From positions 8,134,501-8,198,500 of the forward strand of contig OX463820.1 in NCBI GenBank assembly GCA_949825045.1: a stretch of DNA of 64,000 nucleotides, read 5' to 3'. Both the position numbers and the translations under genes were made by a program. A model generated the notes under the pieces. The model searched no databases. It was not told the DNA's origin and was given only the letters and a program-made list of their open reading frames with translations. Positions within the stretch are counted from its first letter, which is position 1. Each line of letters starts with the position of its first letter. Source of the DNA: Argyresthia goedartella. Taxonomy: Eukaryota; Arthropoda; Insecta; Lepidoptera; Argyresthiidae. Shown piece after piece: positions 23,884 to 38,800 of this stretch.

Positions 23884-26800
23884 GTCCCTCCGCCACCTGT
23901 GAAGCCGGTCCGTGTTTACATTGTTGTAGGAAGTACTTTTTTAATACAGTTTTACATTTGTGATTGTCCACGCACAGGGGATCAATGACCTCGCTCGGTA
24001 GTTCATTGAGTACTAGCGGTAGCATACATTCTATCGTTCGCCTACCGTAGTCATTGTTAAATCTAGGTACAACAAATGTAGGTATATAAGATAGTGCGCG
24101 CAATGATTTCGGTCGAGCATGGCGTTTTACATTAATTATATTTTCTTTTTCTTCACACATTATTAGGAACTTAGTTTTATTATAGATATTGATAATATTA
24201 CAGTGTTCAAATATTGCTGTGCTGTCGTCTTTGTATTGAATTTTTATCTTTGATGGTACAATCTTTTTTAGAATACTTAATTGTAGTTTATATATGTTAT
24301 CTATGTATGTTTTATATGTCCTACCGTAGCTACTTAGTCCATAACTTATTACAGAGTCAGCCAATGATAAATATAACAATCTTAGTATGTTGTAAGGAAT
24401 TTTATATTTTAGTATAACTAGTTTTCCCATTATAGCCCTTAGACGCTTACATATAAGTTCGATGTGGGGTCCCCAATTGAAGTTACTGTCTATTATCATG
24501 CCTAGGTACGTATGTTGGTCGACTAGTTCCAGATTAGCACATGTACCGTTACAAATGATGTTTTGATGCATACATTGGTGCCCGTGGGCCACGATCCTGG
24601 GTATTGTTGTTGACTTTAGATATGGGGAATGAATGTGCATGAGTTTAGTTTTTGGTTCGTTGATAACTAACCCAACATCATGAGCCCATTTACATAGCAT
24701 ATCATAATTTATCTGTAGTCTATTTTGCGCTTCCTCAATATCTTTATGTGCATACAGTAGGCAAGTATCATCTGCAAATTGGTATACCGACCCTCCATTA
24801 AAGTTGTTAGACATATCGTTAACGTATATTAGGTACTCGGTCGGTGCAAGGATTGACCCCTGTGCCGAGCCCACCTCGGTTGGTATTTGCTTGCTGCGTT
24901 TTCCGGCTATGCTCACCGAGGTGGACCGGCCCTCGTGGTAATCCCTGAACCATCCGAGCAACGGACCCTGTATACCAGCCTGCTGTAATTTTCGGTACAG
25001 CGTTGAGTAATTTAATTTTTCAAAGGCCTTACTGAAATCCACAAAAATAGCCAAAACATGTTGTTTATTGTGTAGGTAACCATTTACTTCGCTGGTGAAT
25101 TTACTGAGTAATTGACAAGTATTTTTCTTCTGCTGGAATCCATATTGATTCTCATGTATGACATTATTCTGTGTCAGGTATTTATTTAGCTCGTGACCAA
25201 AGTATTTTTCTATTATTTTATCTATACACGATAATATAGTTATTGGCCTATAATTATTAATATCCTGATGGCTACCCTTTTTATATACCGGTCTTATGAT
25301 TCCTAGTTTGAGATCGTCTGTACTGTGACGTGGAGATGCATGTGTTACTTAAGTGGGTTATTACCGGGGCTATTTTTTCGTTTATACATTTTATGTCCGA
25401 CGCCCTTATCCCATCGGCGCCCGGGCTTTTTTTACCATTCAAATGTTTGATTATCACGTGCACCACCCTGTCACTCACCTTTTCAAGCCTCATACACGTA
25501 TTAGGTATATTTTCATATATATCTTTATTTAATAAGGGTATGTTACATTGGCATAAATAGTCAACGTAAACATTTACATACAGGCAAATACATTGCTTCT
25601 GGCCCCACACTAGGATACCCTGTATTGTGGAAACCAGAAACAGCGACGTCATACACATATAAATAAATAAACATCCAAGACCTGGGGATTTTTTATTTTC
25701 TTTAACCCCAGCCGGGGATCGAACCCGGGACCTTTCGCTTGGTAGGCAGAACCACAACCTCTCCACAATTATAATGACTTAGGTACCCATCATTGTTAAC
25801 ATATTATATTGTGTGGCAGTTTTTCATCTTAAATAAATGAAATAAAAATAAAATTATATTGTGATTAATATTTCCGGAACAGGCCAACATGAAGATCGTT
25901 AAATATATCCAGTTAGGTAAGATCATAGTTCAATGGAAAATAATGGAAAATGAATGGCGTAACATGTTACAATATGTTCAGGTCTGCATCAAACTTGGCT
26001 GGAAACCACCAACGCCAACGACTGCGTGGGACATTCTACCATTAGTGCTCGCTGCAGACGGCAAAGACCCTGAGTACTTCGATCTGCCACGGGAGATTGT
26101 GATGGAGGTTGAAATGGAGCATCCAAGGTAAGAACAACACATGAGTGGTATAACAACAACTCGTGTATAGTGCGATTAAATTATCACACCAAAAAATAGA
26201 ATATATTTCATTTTTGTCTACAGATTCTTATTTCTATAAAATTTCATTTCTACGGAATCACATTTTTACTGATGCCTATTTGTACAGATTTCCATTTCTA
26301 CAGATTTTCCCCCTCTATTAAAACCATACATTTCTCATTATTTTTCATGTAAAATTTAAGTAAAGACATATATTAAGTATTTTTTCAAACTTAAGGATCG
26401 TAATTCATAATTTCTCATAATTTCTTTTCTGCACAAAATTATAAATAGACAAAAAGAATTAAAATTAAATAAAATTGTGTCCAAAGGCGAGCTTATCTTT
26501 AATAAGATATCTCTACCAGCAAACCAAATTAGGATGAGGAAGGTCAATTGCTGAGCAGGGGTTAAAAACAATATAATTTACCTAGTACATACCTAAATAA
26601 ATAATATAATACAATATAAACTAAATATACGAGTGCCTAGATAAATATAATATAATATACTCGTTCTTGCAAAACATAATAACTATATACATATACTAAT
26701 TAATACATACTACCAATTCAGGATTTCAAAGTTATAAAAAATAAATATCATCGCAACAAGGCCTCTGATTTCATGTCACACTTGACATGTTTTCGTGAAA

Positions 26801-29800
26801 TTCAACCCTTTCTGATCATTTCATGAAATAATTGACTATAAGGGCTATTTCATGAAATAATCAAATTCTACGATGTAGCTACGACATAGATGTACATATT
26901 TATGTAACTATTTCATGTTCGGGTCATAAATACATAAGTGTACCAAATTTTTACTTAATCGGTTCAGAAACCGGTCTTTTTATATTACTTTTACACACCT
27001 AGGACAGACACACGAGTAATCCTATAGGATCCACCACTATAGTGGTTCCGTTTTTCCTTTTTAAGGTACGAACCCTTAAAACCGCATTAAAATCCGTTCT
27101 CCCCTTTGTGCGCTAGGGTGCCACGGACAGCCACAGAGACACACAGGCACACACACATTTCGGGGGTCAAAAAATTAAATAGAACAATTGTTTAACCCTC
27201 TCGCTCACCCTCACATTCGTGATTTCATCGACACAAAACACTGGAAATGCCTGGAAATAGTTACCGTTAAGGTTTAAATATATTGTATCCCATAATAGCT
27301 AGTAAACCAGATTATTTGCAAACAGTAAAATATACTTAGCTGTTGATACTATTTTATTTTATTTTGTTAAAAAGTTGGTTGTATGGAGACTCTGCTTATG
27401 AGGCTCAGGTGGAAAGAAAGCATAAACAACAACATGGCGTTTATAAGGAGGCTGTGTGTCTTCTTTTTTGCAATGTTATCCCCGAAACTACACCTGAAGT
27501 TTCAATATGTTCTATTTCGTGTTTCGACTTATTAATAAATTGTGTTGAATTCTCAGAATTATCCTACTTTGGTGAAGATTCAATGCCGCGTAGGTGACGG
27601 TAACAATAGAATCCATGTTACAATACATTCTGAGGCTTTTGTATGTTCAGACACTCGAAGACACAGGGGATGATGAGTTTGAATATGTAATGATTATCTC
27701 GAGTTAATGATAGTGATAGATACTTTAATAATGCTTCTAAATTCAGATAAACGTTATCTACATTAAACATAAACTTGTAGTCATATTTAAAATTTCCCTT
27801 TTTGTTTCCGCACCTTACTGTTACATCCTGTTCAGTCTACAGAAGGACTACTGATTGGTTTACACTCAAAATAGCTTTTAGTTAGTAGCTAAACCTGGTT
27901 CCTAATGTTATAAACCTGCTTGTTTTGTATATGTGAATCAAAATGCGTCAATTCACGTACATTAGTACGTAAATTGACGCACTTATCTGTTTCTGGTTCC
28001 CACGGCACACCACATGATATTGTAGTGTACTGGCCTTAAATAAATGGGGCCAATTCATGGCCAAGGTTAATAAACAAGGTTCTAAATAAACTCTATACGT
28101 GCTCTCAGAGATTTTTGCGAAAAAAAAAGGCATAAAGGTTATATTTTTCTTATTACTTACATTTTTTCAAAGATCTCTCCACCAGAATCTATAGAGATTC
28201 ATGCGTTTTAACAAATTTTCGAAGATTTTTTACCAGTCTGCCGCTGATACCCTCGTCTAGCTCTTCTTCTATCGGTGCACACTGAATTCCTATGAGCTGA
28301 TTTTTTATTTTTGGGAACAAGAAGAAGTCACAAGTTTCCAAATCAGGACTACAAGGCGGATGACCTAACATTTCAACCGGCGTAGTATCTAGGAAGTCCT
28401 TCGTCTTGATTGCGGAGTGTGCGGGCGCGTTGTCGTGGTGGAGCCGGCCTTGTGGCCACGTGTTCGGTCGCTTACTGTTCGCAGCAGCAAAACTTCTGGC
28501 CAACATTTGGTAGTATACCACTCCGCATTAATTCTTCTTTGTCTCGTAACAAATGGCCATTGAATACCTCGTTATGAAGAAAAAATAGGCATTTTTATTT
28601 CTATTTTGGGTAATCTGCTTCATCGCCATCTGAAGGAATCGCCTTAAAAAATAGATGCTATTCTCTAGCTTGCACTAATCTCTGGTTTAAGGCTGGGCGA
28701 GTCAAAAAAAAGTAACCGTTGTTGCACAAAGTGGAATTTTTGTGCAGTGTTGTGGAAGATCCACGGTGATTTGCACTTTGATAACACTTTCACATGATAT
28801 CTATCACTATCCATCACTTTGAAAATAGTTTGCGGTACAAAGGTGTAATTATTAGCGAGAAAACATATTAATGTTCGGGAGCATCGAAAAGCACTTCTTG
28901 TGCTTCTGACAACTCAAACGTCAACCTCCAAAAAAGGCAATGAAAAATTTCCAGCGCCTCTGGATCGCTTTACTTTTGTAGGCGTTGGTTAGTTTGACAG
29001 CATTGACTGGGGCGCTTTGTTGCTGGATCGTATTGGTAAATCCATGATTCGTCACCTGTGAGGTACCTTGCACGAAAGAATCCTCCTCACGCAAAGGTTG
29101 CTGTGTAAAATGTCATGGACGCATCCCGATCCAATCTGCAAAATGTGCTGAATCTCTAATCTCTAACGTGATTCGCCTGTTGTTGAATAAAAATTTTCAC
29201 TGCCTGTGAGTACATTTTCTTCCGTAACCGCAGTCCTTTGACGACCACTTCATCCTTGCTCCCTCAAAGTTAAGCGACTTAAATTCATTATACCAGCAGT
29301 ACAAGGTTTCGTCAGATGGGGACTTACAAAGTCGAAGATGATAAAACGATTCATCCGTTTCAAGTTAGATTTGAAGTCGTAAAAATCATCGCACGAAATT
29401 TTCTGCGTTGTAGATCCGTTTTTCGAAATTGGCAATTTTCACTTTTAAGTATCTGTGTAAAAACTTTTCGCAAAACTTTCTGAGTACAGTATTTAGTAGT
29501 ATGACAGATAAATCGTGATTTCAAGTTCATTAACTAACGATCTAAGTATCTGTCGGGACCACAGATATCGGGACATTTATTTTACCACCTTATTTTTTTT
29601 TTCAGCTATGACTGGTTTAAAGGGCTTGGCTTACGATGGTATGCTTTACCCGCCGTTTCCAACATGAGACTAGACTGCGGAGGGTTGGAGTTCACGGCGA
29701 CAGCTTTCAACGGATGGTACATGGGCACCGAGGTTGCTTGCCGGAACCTCTGTGATGCCACCAGATTGAACGTTGTTGAGGTATAAACCAGGGCTATCAC

Positions 29801-32800
29801 ACAAACTATAAGGGAGAACACGTCATCCCCGGGAGCCCGCGGCTTTAAAAACAAATCGCCGTTGGGCTCTAAAGGTGATACCAAAAAATATAAATAATCG
29901 AATGTAAACGAAAGTGACAGCGTTACTAACTTCCACATAAGAAAAAAGAGAGCGCAAACAATGCGCTCGACTCAAATTACAATAACGTTGAGCGAAACCA
30001 CACAAAAATTGTTTGAAATTAAACTACGCTATTTTGTCAAAAATATCAAGGAGAGTTTACGAATACATAATATCCACATTTTGAATGCAATTGCGCAATG
30101 AAATTTAGGTTTTCAGAATTACAGGAAAAAATAAAACAATTTAGAGGTCTTGTCGTAATTAAATTACAATAACGTTGAGCCAAACCACATAAAAATTGTT
30201 TAAAATTAAACTACGCTATTTTGTCAAAAAACCAAGGAGAGTTTACGAATACATAATATCCACATTTTGAATGCAATTGTGCAATGAAATTTAGGTTTTC
30301 AGAATTACAGGAAAAAATAAAACAATTTAGAGGTCTTGTCGTAATTAAATTAAATTATGCAATCGCTCTTTCCTTCAGTGAGAATCTTAAACCGCAGGTG
30401 ACTTTATAGTGGAGTAAATGGATTCGAAAAAAAACGTATTTTTTTTGGTGTCGCCTTAAATCAAGGGTCAACCTTAATAATAATAATAGTAATATACCTT
30501 GGACACTATTTATACATATTGATCTAGCCCCAAACTAGGATTACCTGTATCTTGGGTACTAGACAACGATACATATACCTATATAGATAAATATTATACT
30601 TAGATAGATAAACAACCATGACTAGGGTACAAACATTCGTTCTCATCAAACAAATATTTGCCCCAAATTGACTCGATCCCGGGACCCTTGGCTTCGTAGG
30701 CAGGGTCACTGCCAACTCGGCCATTCGGGTCGTCTGTACCTGTAACTGTAACCTGTAGATAGTCACTGAATTATAAAGGATCATATTATTAAGTTTAGAT
30801 TAATTATATTAGTACTGCAGGCTCCAGCACCCGAAACACGCCCCGCTCGACTCAACCTTAGCGTGCATTCTATCGCATCTAACCGTGTTATCACAAAAAT
30901 ATTAAATAGAAATCCCATACACGGTTGTTATAAAACAAGTATTGAACAGTAGTTTATTTTTTGTGGTAAGACCCTAAATGTCAAAAGGCCCGTCTCACTG
31001 ACACTTCTAAAATACAAAAATTAAACATAAATGCGCTAAGGTCGAGTCGTTCGGGGCGTGTTATGGGTGCTCCATTCATTCGCAAGTTGGTATTATTATT
31101 TCATTACAAATTCACGCATCCAACTAAGGGTGTGACGTAACGATCATCTTAATTGCGTCCCGTTTCATGGAAATTTATGATTTGCAGACTGTTGCGACCA
31201 AAATGGGCTTGGACACAAATTCGTACGTTTCACTTTGGAAGGATAAGGCTCTAGTCGAAGTGAATATCGCAGTGTTGCACAGTTACCACCGAGACAATGT
31301 GTCCATTGTGGACCACCATTCAGCATCTGAGCAATTCATGAAACATTTGGATAATGAGAACAAAAGCAGGTCAGTCGAAATCACTGAGTCGAAAATTGTT
31401 TAATGCTGCGTTTAACTTTGCTGAAATGTTATTTTTTCCTGGAAATCCGACTGATGAATTTGAACGTTTTGTTATATCCTAGATGTTGAATCTGACGAAA
31501 GTGGATAATCATAACATTGTTGTAATGTTGTTTGTTCTAGAGGAGGGTGTCCGGCTGACTGGATTTGGATCGTGCCCCCAATGTCTTCCTCCCTAACTCC
31601 GGTATTCCATCAGGAAATGGCAACTTACTACCTGAAACCGTCTTATGACTATCAGGTATGTTGAATAGCCGTTAATCAGGAGCTAGAAATCGAAATACCG
31701 TTGCACCTAAGATTTTAGCTCGCGTCCTGAGTAGCGGGTTGCTCCCCTCCCTCAAGTATGGCGAGGGGGATGATGGCTGGTGCACAAGTCATACTCGTGA
31801 ACGGGTGCTGCTTGGCTGGACTGCTCTAGTCTGGTTTTTCATAAGTTATGTTCATTACAGCTTGTCTTTGTTCTTATTTATTTAATTTTGTTAGATAGTT
31901 ATTTTGAGACATGTTATTGGCGCTTATAGATTCGATGTCACAATATTAATATTAAATTTAATAATATTGTCATTGGATTAGATTATTTGTATATTGTACA
32001 TTGTATATTAACAAAACAATATGACAAAAAAAAATACATCCCCGTAGAGTTTCTTGGTGCTATCTTCTCAGATGGGCGTATTTCCGAAGCACGGTAAAGT
32101 TAATGGAGATTCCTTTTCCTGTGTGAGATTCAGCTATGAATAACCACTTGGAAGGGAGATTTCCTTTATCAAACTTAAAAATCTCAAACATCAGTCATGT
32201 ACATCATCATTAGTTTAGTTGATCATATATTTTTTTTCATTAAATGATTGACTTGTAAAAGTGCATTATTTTTGCCAATTTGCGATACAAGTTTTGAGTT
32301 TGAAATTTTAAATTCCATCATTTCAATATTTACTCTGGGTTTATAGACTATGGATAAGTATAGTTTTCGTTATAAAAAAATGTTGGTGCCCTCAAGTCAT
32401 TTGAGACACTTATGGCCGATTTCACCAACAATCGCTATTTTTTAGGGGACACTTTATTTCTTTCAGGGGCCTTCGAGAGAGAGAGTTGTTTCGATTTGCC
32501 CTAAGTGTAAGGGTCATCTAGGCTCTTTGGGGACCCCTAAATATAAGAGTCCAGCCACCGGAACAATCGCTAGACAGCTAAGAAAAAGAGCTAAGTGTCC
32601 CTTAACTGTTGGTGAAATCGGGCATTAAACAGCAGTTTAGAATTCGGCCGACGAGATTTTGATGTTTAATGCCAAAATGTAACGACGTCTGCTAAGTATA
32701 TGCAAATAATGACGTTTGCTAAGTACCTATATGTAAATATCTACAGTAATAAATAAATTTGACTTTGACTTTAATTAAATACAGGAGGCACCGTGGAAGA

Positions 32801-35800
32801 CTTATCAATGGAAGACTGATGGCAAAAAGCCTTTACATAGGAAGTTTCATTTCAAACAGATTGCGAGAGCTGTAAAGTTCACATCTAAGTTGTTTGGGCG
32901 AGCCTTATCCAAGCGAATCAAAGCAACAATACTATACGCCACCGAGACGGGCAAATCTGAGCTGTATGCCAAGGAACTGGGAACTATTTTCGGTCACGTT
33001 TTCAATGCCCAGGTAATTTAGGCTTATTATTATATTATACCTAATATAACCTAATATATATTATATATTAGGTTATTGGACGTTGCGGTTGTTATTTTTT
33101 GAACGATCCTAAAACCATAGATGCATGCCGCTTTCTACAAAATAAAAATTATGATCTGACAACCAGAAGAAATGAGTTTCACTTACGAAAGTTATAATTC
33201 ACTTGTCGTTGATCGAATCGAATATTATATATACTGGTCTTATCAATGTGACAATATGGGATTCATTTTATTTTTCTGTTCTTCAACACGCTTCTGCCAA
33301 CCCACTTGCATCAAATGCTTATATGAACTCATGATGACAGGTACATGCCATGTCCGACTATGACATGTTCTCCATTGAGCATGAGACGCTGTTGCTGGTC
33401 GTGACGTCAACCTTCGGCAATGGCGAGCCACCAGCCAACGGCTGCGTGAGTAACAGACACAATCACATTCAAACAACAACATCCCGCCCGCTCGCGAAAC
33501 TCCCTCCATACCACTGACGACAGATCTTATAAAACTCCGCTGACTTATTATAGTAGTTTATCTACACACGTATCATAAACCCTCTTTACTGCGTACAAAA
33601 ACCGCACGTTACGATCAGCATAATGTTAAACTACTTGGTAAAAACTCATTTCTTATCTGAAAAATTACACATTAAGACCATGTTTAATTTTTCTACATAT
33701 TATGACATTCAAATTTCGAACGCCGACGCCCGCTTGCGTGCCGCCCCTACTTTGTTTGTAAAGTTGCTACTACTGAACAAGCTAAACAAGTACAAAGGAA
33801 TTATCAATGCCACCATGCCGGTCGAACATGCGGTTCCTGAACACATTAAAGAGAGCTTATGATATGTGTGTAGATAAACTAGTGTATGTAACTGTACATA
33901 ATTAGGCATTAAAACTCTCGAGTGATATTATTATGAAACTCGCATACAGCTCGTTTCATGAACCCACTCTCGAGTATTAATGCCATCCGTTATGTAGCAG
34001 TCACATAATAGTAGTTTATGTGACTGCTACATAATTGAGGGCATTAATACTCGAGAATGTTTTAATGCCTCATTATATAGGTACAGTTACATACACTAGT
34101 TTATCTACGCACATATCATAAGCTCTCCTTGATGTGTTCAGGAACCGCATGTTTGACCGGCATGGTGGCATTGATCATTTCTCTGCAGTTGTTTAGCTTG
34201 TTCTGTAGTACCAACTTCACAGACAAACTAGGGGCGGCACGCAGGCGGGCGACGGCATTCGAAATTTGAAATTCATAATTTGACAAATTTTTGTACATTA
34301 TGGTCATAATGTACAAATTTCAGATAAGAAATGACTTTTTACCAAATGTTTTACATTATGCTACGTGCGGTTTTTAGACGCAGTAAAGGGGGTTTATGAT
34401 ACGTGTGTAGATAAAATCTTATAAAAACATGGCACGGTCGATAACCGTTGTAGCGATTGGCGACCGCTACCATGCTAAACAAACGATAGTAATTGCGAAC
34501 GCAATAAGTAAGTATCGCTAACCCAATCATGAGCATACAGCGGTAGACAGATGTCAATTCCCGCTATTGCCATGCTAACACAAAAAGACTAAAGCACACG
34601 CAATGGAGTATTAACCCCTTAATGCATGGCCTGTCCTGAAATGGATCACGATTTTCAACCTTATTGCTTTGTAATAAAGTTCAAAACCTATGAAACCAAA
34701 TATGGTTTAGAATGCAGTAAAGGGTTTAATGTCCAACCAGTTAGATCATGGGAATCAGTCTACAGTTTGGAAAAAAAATGTCGAAACTGTTCTACTTGTT
34801 GACTACTGGTATGACAGTATGGAATAAAAGGAATAACCGGGTAAACGAGGGCGCTACTGACTCCTGAACCCCATATGAGAAATAGCGTGACGCTGTATTG
34901 TTTTCTTTGTTTGATAATTTTATTCCATTTACTTAGCCTAGACTTTTTTATATATCAGCTGTATCTAGAAAAAACAGATTCATCTCCTCCAGTCCATGTC
35001 GCTAAAATAAATGAATTACGCGTTCATTTAAAAACTGAACTGATCGATATCAGATTCAATGTACTATGATATAATCTTTGTACGTAGTCAAATACTTCTA
35101 CGGTAATTATACCTCTATTTTGTACATAGAGGCATATGATAAGTTGTCAGACATTTTGTAAAAAACGTCTTATCTTTAATCATTTATACAAATGAAAAAT
35201 TATAACATATCCCGAGAAAATAAATCTTGTTATTATATCTCACTTATGAAATGGCAAGCAATTTGTTTACCGTTGAATCTCCAATTCGCAGTAAATAAGT
35301 GTTGAGGTGTCAATTATTTTTACAGGAATTCGCTGAGCATCTCTATCAAATGATTTACAACGAGCAAAGGCACCATCGTGACCAAACGAGCGACCTGAGT
35401 GCAGGGTAAGTTCAAGTTAATAAATAAGTGATCTTCGATTGATTTTGTCCAATACATAAAGTTATTATGAGTTATTATTTTCAGGAGCGTGAAACTTGCT
35501 ACCCCGAAGTCTTTAATGAGAACCACCAGCATAATGTCACCGACTATTGAATACAAAAGACAGCTGTCTCGAATGGAGTCCTCGAAAAGTGAGTTTATGT
35601 TAACATAATAATAATAACCTCCTGGAGATTTTGAAAATTCCGTTTGAGCAATTTAAAAACCATGTCAAAACAACGTTGTCTAAAAAGGGTAATTACAATG
35701 TTCAAGATTTTAACTCGCTTTAATAATTTTGTAATTATTGATTACTGATTGATGTAATCTTTGTATTAGTTAAACACGCCCAATTTTTAAAAGATTTGTT

Positions 35801-38800
35801 TCGCCCTCTCCTCCCACAGTGGTACAATGTAGAGAAGAGGCAAAAATTACGTTTACTAAGTCTATGTTAATATTTACAGTTTAATAAAACAGTAATAGAG
35901 CAATGTTGACTTTGAGTTCAATAACACACTAGTGTGTGATTTTGATACTCTTTGCTTCACCCGATCTCTTTGCTTCACTCGCACACCCTGGTTATCCTCC
36001 CCAGGTAGCGTAGCAGCCACATCTTCAGTCGAGCACATGGGTCCTCTAAGTAACGTGTGCTTTGCTGTGTTCGCGCTGGGATCAAGCGCGTACCCCAAGT
36101 TCTGCAATTTTGGCATCACAGTCGACAGAATACTGAACGATTTAGGAGGCGAAAGGCTGCTCGAAGTAGGCACAGGAGATGAGTTGTGTGGCCAAGAACA
36201 ACAGTTCCGATCGTGGGCGTCCAATATATTTCACGTAAGTAAATTATAGAAATAAAAACCATATCGAATAGTTTTTGGTACTTAATTTTTCCAAGAGGGC
36301 AATACAGAGTGAATATTCCTTAAAACTTCAGACAGGTGGTCGATTAAAAGGAGGAGAACATTTTGCTAAGAATAAGGATGAGCCTTTTACAAGTCACTTT
36401 CTAATACGGGGCTGCGGAACTGTTCAGGATATAAATTAATATGTTAAATTTCAGGTGGCGTGTGAAACATTCTGTATTGATGACAGCGAGATGTTGAAGG
36501 ATGCAAAGAATGCTTTAGTAACAGTTGCATTAGCGGAAGAGACAGTGAGATTTGGCAAAGCAAAAGGCGCGACTCTTCCCTTGAAATTGGCCCTGGAAAC
36601 TAGCTTTAGAAAACAACTTGTATCTTGTACTGTCAAAGCAAATAACAATTTGGGGGAAAGTTGCGCGGAACGAGCTACAATATTTTTGGACATGGAACCA
36701 CACGTAAGTATTATTTGTTTGAACATTGGATTTGATAAAGAGGGTATGTCATTCCACATAAGTCCGACTCAAGCACAATATGTTAAATTCGCCAAAGCTT
36801 CTGGTAAGTTAGTGATAATTATAAACAATAGTCATGGTTTGTTTTGTTGATTGTTTGTTTTATACGTTACATATATTAATTAGTTAAAAAATATAAAATA
36901 CTTTGTCTCGTAAATTATGAATAACATTTAGTTCCAACTTTATATTCTTTACAGGAAGAAATACGATATGACCCTGGTGACCACGTTGGCATAATGACAT
37001 GCAATCAAAAAGAAATCGTTGATGTAATTTTACAAAGATTATCAGATTGTGAAGACTTTGACAAACCAGTTCAACTGCAGCAACTCAAAGAAACCCTCAC
37101 TATTACTGGTAAGAAAAGAAAACTAAGAAAAGATCAACGAAATATTTAAACAAGAATTTGAGTAAAAAATACATTTATTGCTGTTATTATTCCAGGTGCT
37201 GTAAAAACATGGGAAAGACACGAAAAAATAGCAGTGACAACAGTACGAGAACTATTTACCCGGTTTTTGGACATTACCACACCTCCGTCCGCAACCCTGT
37301 TGAAATACTTAGCCAGAAAATGCTCCCTAGAGAGCCAAGCTCAAGAAATGGCACAGCTAGCATCGGTACTACTACTTCTTTGTCTTACATGAATAATGTC
37401 AATGCCGTTACCAATGCCAGACAAAATATTTATGGAATTTCATATTTTAGGATAGCGTAAAATACGATGATTGGCGACATTATCATTGCCCACATTTGGC
37501 AGAAGTATTGGAAATGTATCCATCATGCAAACCGCAAGGGTCTTTTCTGGCCGCCCTTCTGCCTCCCTTACAACCACGGTTCTATTCCATATCCTCGTCG
37601 CCGCTGGCAGATCCAAATCGACTTCATATCACTGTAGCGGTCGTTAAATACAATACCCAAGGTAAAATTAACATCTCATATATATTTATTGTAGGTTGCA
37701 GATGGCCAATTTGAAATTTTATAGAAATGCTTATTTGTGTTTTCAGATGGTAAAGGTCCCCAGCATAACGGGGTCTGCTCTACATATTTACAGGCACAAA
37801 AGCCTGGCGATGAGCTCTTCACATTTATCAGACGGTATGACTGCTCTATATTATAAGTGTGCCTTCATATTACGGAGGATTCCGCGAGACAGCCGCACAT
37901 GCCTTCACAAAACACTTCAGCCACGCGGGTGGCAGCCATAATTTCGAAAATGGGTTTCAACGCGGAAACATCATTGCTTGTTGTTCCTGCTTTTGACAAT
38001 AGTTTGTCATTTGTTAAAATCAAGAATAGGTACATAGCATACGTGCGCTTGCAATACTTTTAGTCAGCCGCGCGACTGCCACGTTCCATAGTGTGAAAGA
38101 ACACTAACTCTGATAAACATTTCATCATCATCGTCATCATATCAGCCTACTAAGACCCATATATGGCCTCTCCCACAGCCATTTTTCCGGCCCCTATAAG
38201 TTATGAAGTAACCTTTTGATCAATGTCTAATTGAAGATATCGTTGTTCTAGAGCCCCAAGCTTCCATATGCCTAAAGACAACTCGGTTCCTCTCATACTG
38301 GTCGGACCAGGTACTGGCATCGCACCATTCCGTGGTTTCTGGCGCCACAGGAGGTGTCAAATGTTACAATCAGACAAAACTCACTTTGGACCAGTGTGGC
38401 TATTCTTTGGCTGCAGGAATATGGGTGTAGATTTATACAAAGAAGAAAAAGAACAGGCTCTTGCGGCTGGTGTCTTGGACAAACTTATGTTGGCTTACTC
38501 CAGAGAAAGTAACGCCGAGAAGGTCAGTATATGTAAAAATAAATTTTAATTTTAATAAATGTCAAATATAGCTTTAGGTAAAGGTTTGAGTTATGTCGTG
38601 CAATAAAATAGACTGTGTATTGTATATCAATGATTTCAGCAATACGTGCAAGCACTCTTAGAAAAAGAAGGCGAACATATAAGTCGTATGTTGATGGAGG
38701 AAGATGGTCATTTCTACGTATGCGGTGATTGTAAGATGGCTGAAGATGTTATGCAGAAACTGAAAGGAATTCTAAAGAAACACGCAGCCATGACCGATGA

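Larger units (their letters stand above)
18276..31655 (+). other. NOS: NOS oxygenase domain (exons 1-8)
   Basis: The zinc-tetrathiolate pair is present (CTEKIC, exon 1), which holds the dimer together. Exon 2 has the heme-thiolate loop ([13 protein letters not shown]) with the axial Cys. Exon 4 has [18 protein letters not shown] with the substrate Gln. Exon 6 has [10 protein letters not shown] and GWYMGTE with the substrate Glu, then VACRNLCD. In the rat nNOS numbering I recall, Arg596 is kept and position 597 is Asn, as in eNOS, rather than Asp. Exons 7-8 carry [21 protein letters not shown] and TPVFHQEM, which build the biopterin and dimer interface. Confidence 0.93.
33341..36234 (+). other. 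NOS: NOS FMN module (exons 10-13)
   Basis: Exon 10 has [15 protein letters not shown]. Exons 11-13 contain a Ser/Thr-rich, basic insert of about 45 residues ([18 protein letters not shown]). It occupies the position of the autoinhibitory loop of Ca2+-dependent NOS enzymes, so control by Ca2+/calmodulin is likely. Exon 13 continues with [18 protein letters not shown] and the [15 protein letters not shown] helix. Confidence 0.9.

Noticed and set aside
33623..34316. Pair of similar small ORFs on opposite strands
   Set aside because: They are the two arms of the palindrome read in opposite directions. Similarity at protein level follows from the inverted DNA copies, not from a gene pair.
35932..36249. 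Stand-alone 105-codon gene
   Set aside because: It is NOS exon 13 with intron read-through at both ends; likewise the plus-strand ORFs at 36455, 37158, 37496, 38268 and 38646 are NOS exons.
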